DNA of 64,000 nucleotides, taken from the NCBI GenBank assembly GCA_910577735.1, contig CAJTOO010000002.1, forward strand, positions 155,907 through 219,906, in the 5' to 3' direction. Under the pieces are notes generated by a model. It was not told where the DNA came from. It ran no database searches and saw nothing but the letters and a program-made list of their open reading frames with translations. The translations under genes were made by a program, and so were the position numbers. Numbering within the stretch: position 1 is the first letter of the stretch; each line of letters opens with the position of its first letter. The DNA is from an uncultured Lachnospiraceae bacterium. Its GTDB lineage: Bacteria; Bacillota; Clostridia; Lachnospirales; Lachnospiraceae. Shown here piece by piece: positions 59,396-64,000 of the stretch.

Positions 59396-61423
59396 ATGAT
59401 GGGGTATGTGATTGGGTATAGCCTGGCGGCTTTGTGTGCGCTGGTCTGTGCTGTGGTGACTTATGGGCGTAAGAATCGCATGGGGGTTATCACCGGCACA
59501 ATGTTTATGGCGGCGGCAGCAGTGAATCTGTCTTATCTTGCAAGGATTGATGCCGACACGTATTTTACAGCGTCTATGTCTACCAGTATTTATTTTGTGT
59601 GTCTGGATATTCTGGTCTTGACTGCGGTATGTTATGTGGTGGAGTTTACGCAGCCTAAACTGGCTGTCATGAAGCACAAGAGGCAGTTCTATCTGGCACT
59701 GGCAGTTCTGGTTTTGGCAGATGCCGCCTGTCTGATCTTTAATATTTTCCATGAGATTTCACTTCGCTATCAATTTCATGAAGACAGTATGTATGCTGTT
59801 TCTTATATGTATGAGGAGAGGACAGCGTTCTATTTTCATATGGGGCTCGTGTGTCTTTTGGCAGGCCTTGCAATCTTGATTCTCATCTACAAGACAATCA
59901 GCATACCCAAAATATATCGGGCCAGGTATCGGAACTGCCTGCTGTGGATGATAACAGTGATGACTCTTGTGATGATGTATATGACAGGCATTTTGAGGTT
60001 CCCGGTGGATGTGGCGGTGCTTGTATATGGCTTCGGCTGTCCTTTTGTCTACAGGAATACTTTTGACTATTCTTCCAAAAGTATGTTGAATACGACGCGC
60101 AAGATGATATTGGAATATATGGGAACGCCCATGATTCTTTTTGACTATGAGGGATATGTGGCAGATTCCAACAAGGATATGCGAGACCTGTTTCCGGTTC
60201 TGAATAATCGGGAACATGGGATCAGCATGATAGACTTCATCCAGATAGGGGCTTTCCGGGAATTGCAGAATACCAGTACAGATCAGGTGTTTGAGTGGGA
60301 AAATCCGAAGGAGACCGGCCCCAGAGTATATCATTGTGATTTCAGCTGTCTGCGGGATGAAAGAGGGCACTGCATCGGGAATCTGTTGATTCTGAAAAGT
60401 AAGGAAGTGGAGCGGGATATGCTGACACATCTGTATTCCAGGAACAGTTTTTACAGCAGCCTGGAGAAAGCGGTGTCCAGCGGAAGCTATCCGGTGACGG
60501 TGGTGGTCTGCAATACGAATGGTATTGGGCTGGTCAATGATGTATATGGATGGGCCAGGGGAAACAAGATGCTTAAGAAGGCAGCAGATCTTCTGCGGGA
60601 GCATTTGCCGGGAGAGGCTGTCCTTGCCAGACTGGAAGACGGTGATATGGCGGCAGGACTGATAGAGGCAGAACAAGAATATGCGATAAGACTTTTTGAG
60701 AATATCAGGGAGCAGTATCGTCAGGATAATGATACAGGGATTAATACAGATCTGGAATATGGTATCGCTGTGATCAGGGATGGTTCTAAAAGTATTGAGG
60801 AGGCTGTCAGGGAAGCGGGTCAGAGCATGCGCACGAAGAAGCTGATGAATCAGTCTTCCAGGAAAAGTTCTCTGTTAGATTCCCTGACGCAGACACTGAC
60901 AGAGAGTGATTATGAGACAGAAGAACATGTGGAACGAACGAAAGAGATGGCCACCAGACTTGGCAGGGCTTTAAACCTCTCGGATGTGGAACTTGGCAAA
61001 CTGGCTTTGCTGGCGGTACTGCATGATATTGGCAAGATTGCTATTCCTCATACAATTTTATGTAAACCCGGGAAGCTGACGGATGCGGAGTGGGAGATTA
61101 TGAAGACCCATACGGAGAAAGGATATCGGATTGCCAGTGCGTCCAAGGAGTTACATCCAATTGGAGAGTTTATCCTGCATCATCATGAAAGATGGGATGG
61201 CGGCGGATATCCGGGCGGTCTGGCAAAGGAGGAGATCCCGCTTCTTTCGCGGATTATTACAGTGGTGGATTCTCATGATGTGATGGTGCACGACAGACCG
61301 TATCATAAAGCCATGAGTCATGAGGCGGCAGTGGAGGAACTGCGGCGGTGTTCCGGGGCTCAGTTTGACCCTCATCTGGTGGATGTGTTCCTGGAAGTAC
61401 TGGAAGAGCAGAAGGTGTCATAA
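59396..61423 (+). CDS. 7TM-PAS-degenerate GGDEF-HD-GYP signalling protein
   Basis: Membrane protein of 675 residues, probably a cyclic-di-GMP phosphodiesterase or receptor. Seven membrane segments (about 1-225) resemble the HisKA_7TM sensor. A PAS-like region (about 235-340) follows, then a GGDEF-type fold (about 345-475). Its signature is replaced by LEDGDM, so it should not make c-di-GMP. The HD-GYP domain (about 500-670) has LHDIGKIAIP with His542/Asp543, HHHERWDGGGYP and VVDSHDVMVHDRPY; these metal-ligand and GYP residues are intact. GGAGG lies 24 bases ahead of the ATG and GAAAGGG nearer. It is monocistronic. No c-di-GMP riboswitch is visible in its leader. Confidence 0.88.
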   Translation: MMGYVIGYSLAALCALVCAVVTYGRKNRMGVITGTMFMAAAAVNLSYLARIDADTYFTASMSTSIYFVCLDILVLTAVCYVVEFTQPKLAVMKHKRQFYLALAVLVLADAACLIFNIFHEISLRYQFHEDSMYAVSYMYEERTAFYFHMGLVCLLAGLAILILIYKTISIPKIYRARYRNCLLWMITVMTLVMMYMTGILRFPVDVAVLVYGFGCPFVYRNTFDYSSKSMLNTTRKMILEYMGTPMILFDYEGYVADSNKDMRDLFPVLNNREHGISMIDFIQIGAFRELQNTSTDQVFEWENPKETGPRVYHCDFSCLRDERGHCIGNLLILKSKEVERDMLTHLYSRNSFYSSLEKAVSSGSYPVTVVVCNTNGIGLVNDVYGWARGNKMLKKAADLLREHLPGEAVLARLEDGDMAAGLIEAEQEYAIRLFENIREQYRQDNDTGINTDLEYGIAVIRDGSKSIEEAVREAGQSMRTKKLMNQSSRKSSLLDSLTQTLTESDYETEEHVERTKEMATRLGRALNLSDVELGKLALLAVLHDIGKIAIPHTILCKPGKLTDAEWEIMKTHTEKGYRIASASKELHPIGEFILHHHERWDGGGYPGGLAKEEIPLLSRIITVVDSHDVMVHDRPYHKAMSHEAAVEELRRCSGAQFDPHLVDVFLEVLEEQKVS

Positions 61424-61436
61424 GGGAGTGCTTCAT

Positions 61437-61530
61437 CAAATGATGAAGGATATGAGAAAGCCAGGAAGAGGAAATAAAAAGAAGAAATAGAAAGAACAAA
61501 AAAGAAGAACAAATAAGAAGAACAGCGGAA
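61437..61530 (+). other. Purine-rich tract before the valS promoter
   Basis: About 94 bases of the + strand are almost entirely A and G. It encodes no plausible protein. It may be the 3' untranslated part of the HD-GYP transcript; no hairpin terminator is seen. Confidence 0.5.
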
Positions 61531-61536
61531 ATGTAA

Positions 61537-61565
61537 TTGACAAAAGCGCAGCAATTGTCTATAGT
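61537..61565 (+). promoter_or_regulatory. Promoter of valS
   Basis: TTGACA, exactly 17 bases, TATAGT. It gives a leader of about 375 bases, in keeping with a T-box. Confidence 0.85.
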
Positions 61566-61599
61566 ATTAATAATTGCAGCGGGACAGGCAGTTACGAAG

Positions 61600-61925
61600 T
61601 ATAAGATTATAAAGGCGATGACAGAGATGAGTACACAAGCGCCGCCGCCAGAGAGAGAGATCAGAAGCTGGAAGATTTCTTCGGAGAGGGATTGTGGAAC
61701 GTGGCTCTTAAGCCGGTGTACAGAAGCGTCTGCATGGATGCGGACGATAGTAGGCGCACACGCTTTATCCCCGTTAACGGATAGAATCTCAGGTTGATGT
61801 CTGTGGGCAGCGGATTATTGCGTCGTGATGTCAGATTGTCAGCCGGGATTTTGTGAGTGATAAATGAAGGTGGTACCGCGTATTTACGCCCTTTGCCAGA
61901 GTATGGCAGAGGGCGTTGTTTTGTA
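61600..61925 (+). ncRNA. Valine T-box leader of valS
   Basis: Transcription-attenuating riboswitch that reads uncharged tRNA. The T-box sequence GAAGGTGGTACCGCG is at 61866-61880. Stem I features upstream include GATGAGTA (61627-61634) as the specifier-loop 5' side and the AG-rich AGAGAGAGATCAG. A stem CACAA with TTGTG leads to GAAC followed by GTG at 61701-61703, which I read as the valine specifier codon. The 5' boundary is approximate. Confidence 0.85.
61886..61923 (+). terminator. T-box attenuator terminator
   Basis: A 13-base-pair stem (arms 61886-61898 and 61904-61916, one G-T pair), loop GAGTA, then TGTTTTG. It competes with the antiterminator formed by the T-box sequence. Confidence 0.85.
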
Positions 61926-61948
61926 GTTATCAAGAAGGAGGACATATC

Positions 61949-64000
61949 ATGCAAAGAGAACTGGCGAAAACCTATGACCCCAAGGGCATAGAAGAAAGAC
62001 TGTACCAGAAATGGCTGGACAAGAAATATTTCCATGCTGAGGTGGATAAGACCAAGACACCTTTTACCATTGTCATTCCCCCGCCGAATATCACGGGGCA
62101 GCTCCATATGGGACATGCACTTGACAATACCATGCAGGATATTTTAATTCGCTATAAAAGAATGCAGGGATACAATGCCCTTTGGCAGCCGGGAACCGAT
62201 CATGCTTCCATTGCCACTGAGGTGAAGATTATCGAGAAGCTGAAAGAGGAAGGCATTGACAAGAACGATCTTGGACGTGAAGGATTTCTGGAGCGGGCCT
62301 GGGACTGGAAGCGGGAGTATGGCGGCAGGATTGTCTCACAGCTTAAGAAGCTGGGGTCTTCCTGTGACTGGGACAGGGAGCGTTTTACCATGGACGAGGG
62401 CTGTAATAAGGCGGTCACGGAAGTGTTTTGTAAGATGCATGAAAAGGGCTGGATCTATAAAGGCAGCCGCATCATCAACTGGTGTCCCATATGCAATACT
62501 TCCATCTCAGACGCGGAGGTGGAGTACGAGGAGCAGGCAGGGCACTTCTGGCATATCAAGTATCCCTTGGTGGATGAGAACGGACAGCCCAGCAAGACAG
62601 AGTTCCTGGAGTTTGCGACGACCCGTCCGGAGACCATGTTAGGCGACACCGCGGTGGCGGTAAACCCTGCTGATGAGAGATATACGTATTTAAAAGGAAG
62701 ACAGGTCTGGCTGCCGATTGTGAATAAAGCGATTCCGGTGGTAGAAGATGATTACGTGGATATGGAGTTTGGGACTGGCGTGGTAAAGATTACGCCGGCT
62801 CATGATCCGAATGACTTTGAGGTGGGCAAGCGTCATAATCTGCCGGAAGTGAATATTATGAATGATGACGCTACGATCAATGCAAACGGCGGCAAGTATG
62901 AAGGCTTGGACCGTTATGAGGCGAGAAAGAAGATTGTGGAAGAGCTGGAGCAGGAAGGGCTTCTGGTACGCATCGAGGACTACGCTCATAATGTAGGCAC
63001 CCATGACCGCTGTAAGACAACCATTGAGCCTTTGATCAAGAAACAGTGGTTTGTGAAGATGGATGAGCTGATCAAACCTGCTGTGGAGGCGGTGAAGAAT
63101 GGTGAGATCAAGCTGATTCCGGAACGTATGGAAAAGATTTATTATAACTGGACAGACAATATCCGTGACTGGTGTATCAGCCGGCAGCTCTGGTGGGGAC
63201 ACAGGATTCCTGCTTATTACTGTGACAAATGCGGTGAGATTGTGGTGTCAGGTAAGGAACCTGGTGTGTGTCCGAAGTGCGGCGACACTCATTTTACACA
63301 GGATCCGGATACGCTGGATACCTGGTTTTCTTCGGCATTATGGCCTTTCTCCACGCTGGGGTGGCCCGAGCATACGCAAGATCTGGACTATTTCTATCCT
63401 ACAGATGTGCTGGTGACCGGGTACGATATCATCTTTTTCTGGGTTATCCGCATGATCTTCTCCGGCTATGAGCAGATGGGGGAGAAACCTTTTAAGACGG
63501 TATTGTTTCATGGACTGATAAGGGATTCCCAGGGGCGTAAGATGAGTAAATCGCTGGGAAACGGTATCGATCCTCTGGAGATTATCGACCAGTACGGTGC
63601 GGATGCCCTGCGGCTGACGCTGATTACCGGCAACGCACCCGGCAATGATATGCGTTTCTACTATGAAAGAGTGGAAGCCAGCCGGAACTTTGCCAACAAG
63701 GTCTGGAATGCGTCCCGGTTCATTATGATGAATATGGATCAGGAGGAAGAAAAGACCGGTAAGCGCGGTTGGGAAGTATCTTACGATGAGATAAAAGGCA
63801 GCCTGTATCCGGTGGATAAGTGGATTCTTTCCAAGTTGAACACGCTTGTAAAAGAAGTGACTGATAACATGGACAGCTTTGAGTTAGGTATCGCTGTGCA
63901 GAAAGTTTATGATTTTATCTGGGATGAGTTTTGCGACTGGTATATCGAGATGGTGAAGCCCAGACTTTACAGCACGGAGGATGGGGAAGAAGACGGAAAG
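61949..64000 (+). CDS. valS: Valine-tRNA ligase, 3'-truncated
   Basis: Class I aminoacyl-tRNA synthetase that charges tRNA-Val; 684 codons are in the window and the gene continues beyond it (about 880 residues are usual). ATG 61949 follows AAGGAGG. The HIGH motif appears as HMGH (residues 53-56) in PPPNITGQLHMGHALDN. KMSKS begins at residue 531 in GRKMSKSLGNGIDPLE. The editing domain has TTRPETMLGDTAVAVNP and the zinc-type CDKCGE/CPKCGD cysteines are present. The T-box leader places it under control by uncharged tRNA-Val. Confidence 0.96.
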   Translation, partial: MQRELAKTYDPKGIEERLYQKWLDKKYFHAEVDKTKTPFTIVIPPPNITGQLHMGHALDNTMQDILIRYKRMQGYNALWQPGTDHASIATEVKIIEKLKEEGIDKNDLGREGFLERAWDWKREYGGRIVSQLKKLGSSCDWDRERFTMDEGCNKAVTEVFCKMHEKGWIYKGSRIINWCPICNTSISDAEVEYEEQAGHFWHIKYPLVDENGQPSKTEFLEFATTRPETMLGDTAVAVNPADERYTYLKGRQVWLPIVNKAIPVVEDDYVDMEFGTGVVKITPAHDPNDFEVGKRHNLPEVNIMNDDATINANGGKYEGLDRYEARKKIVEELEQEGLLVRIEDYAHNVGTHDRCKTTIEPLIKKQWFVKMDELIKPAVEAVKNGEIKLIPERMEKIYYNWTDNIRDWCISRQLWWGHRIPAYYCDKCGEIVVSGKEPGVCPKCGDTHFTQDPDTLDTWFSSALWPFSTLGWPEHTQDLDYFYPTDVLVTGYDIIFFWVIRMIFSGYEQMGEKPFKTVLFHGLIRDSQGRKMSKSLGNGIDPLEIIDQYGADALRLTLITGNAPGNDMRFYYERVEASRNFANKVWNASRFIMMNMDQEEEKTGKRGWEVSYDEIKGSLYPVDKWILSKLNTLVKEVTDNMDSFELGIAVQKVYDFIWDEFCDWYIEMVKPRLYSTEDGEEDGK

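Noticed and set aside
61441..61530. Short coding gene in the purine-rich tract
   Set aside because: Any frame would be an artefact of A/G repeats, rich in Lys, Glu and Arg, without ribosome site or promoter.
1..64000. CRISPR array, tRNA or rRNA genes, prophage
   Set aside because: No regularly spaced direct repeats, no cloverleaf-like sequence ending in CCA context, no conserved rRNA stretches and no phage structural genes were noticed while reading the window.

Overview
The window looks like a chromosome segment of a gut-type Lachnospiraceae (Clostridia). The support is indirect: strong AGGAGG ribosome sites, several YesM/YesN-type two-component systems, four CUT1 sugar ABC uptake gene sets or related lipoproteins, a GH130/2-epimerase mannoside locus, a valine T-box, LexA/DinR-type SOS boxes and DUF1700/PadR genes. 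No tRNA, rRNA, CRISPR array, prophage or intact insertion sequence was seen. Both ends cut a gene: gltD on the left and valS on the right.

Left third (1-28.3 kb): the end of gltD and an L,D-transpeptidase are followed by two carbohydrate loci. Locus 1 (2.9-11.6 kb) runs YesM-type kinase, YesN-type regulator, sugar-binding lipoprotein, a terminator-like attenuator, two permeases and a GH31 glycosidase. A YcxB-like membrane protein separates it from locus 2 (13.1-28.2 kb). Locus 2 has two orphan binding lipoproteins that each appear fused to a 5'-nucleotidase C-terminal domain, a hybrid histidine kinase, a convergent YesM/YesN pair, and a divergent operon of two permeases, a binding protein and a YicI-type alpha-xylosidase. 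The layout suggests extracellular sugar sensing that switches on uptake and intracellular hydrolysis of alpha-glycosides.

Middle (28.3-41.8 kb): asnA on the minus strand; a decayed Rpn-type nuclease pseudogene; a radical-SAM/DUF4130 DNA-repair pair whose promoter is bracketed by SOS boxes; an HPr-like protein without the phosphorylatable histidine; a RecB-nuclease/DinG-helicase fusion; a cytoplasmic GH13 enzyme; a compact unit encoding a 37-residue peptide; and a heterodimeric ABC exporter.

Mannoside locus (41.9-51.4 kb): convergent LacI and AraC regulators, a binding protein, two permeases, cellobiose 2-epimerase and two GH130 phosphorylases. Together these would import beta-mannooligosaccharides, epimerise the reducing end and cleave phosphorolytically to mannose 1-phosphate. 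No endomannanase is present here.

Right end (51.5-64 kb): TrkA/TrkH potassium uptake, a DUF6465 protein, a PadR-DUF1700-DUF4097-PspC envelope-stress operon, an ECF S component, a CmpB-like membrane protein, an HD-GYP protein with a degenerate GGDEF domain, and valS behind a T-box.

Two signals cut across the loci. One is an over-represented interrupted palindrome, TTGAC-N7-GTCAA, with six perfect copies, four of them inside coding sequence. The other is a small family of GC-rich bulged hairpins in intergenic regions. All calls come from reading the sequence; no database search was run.
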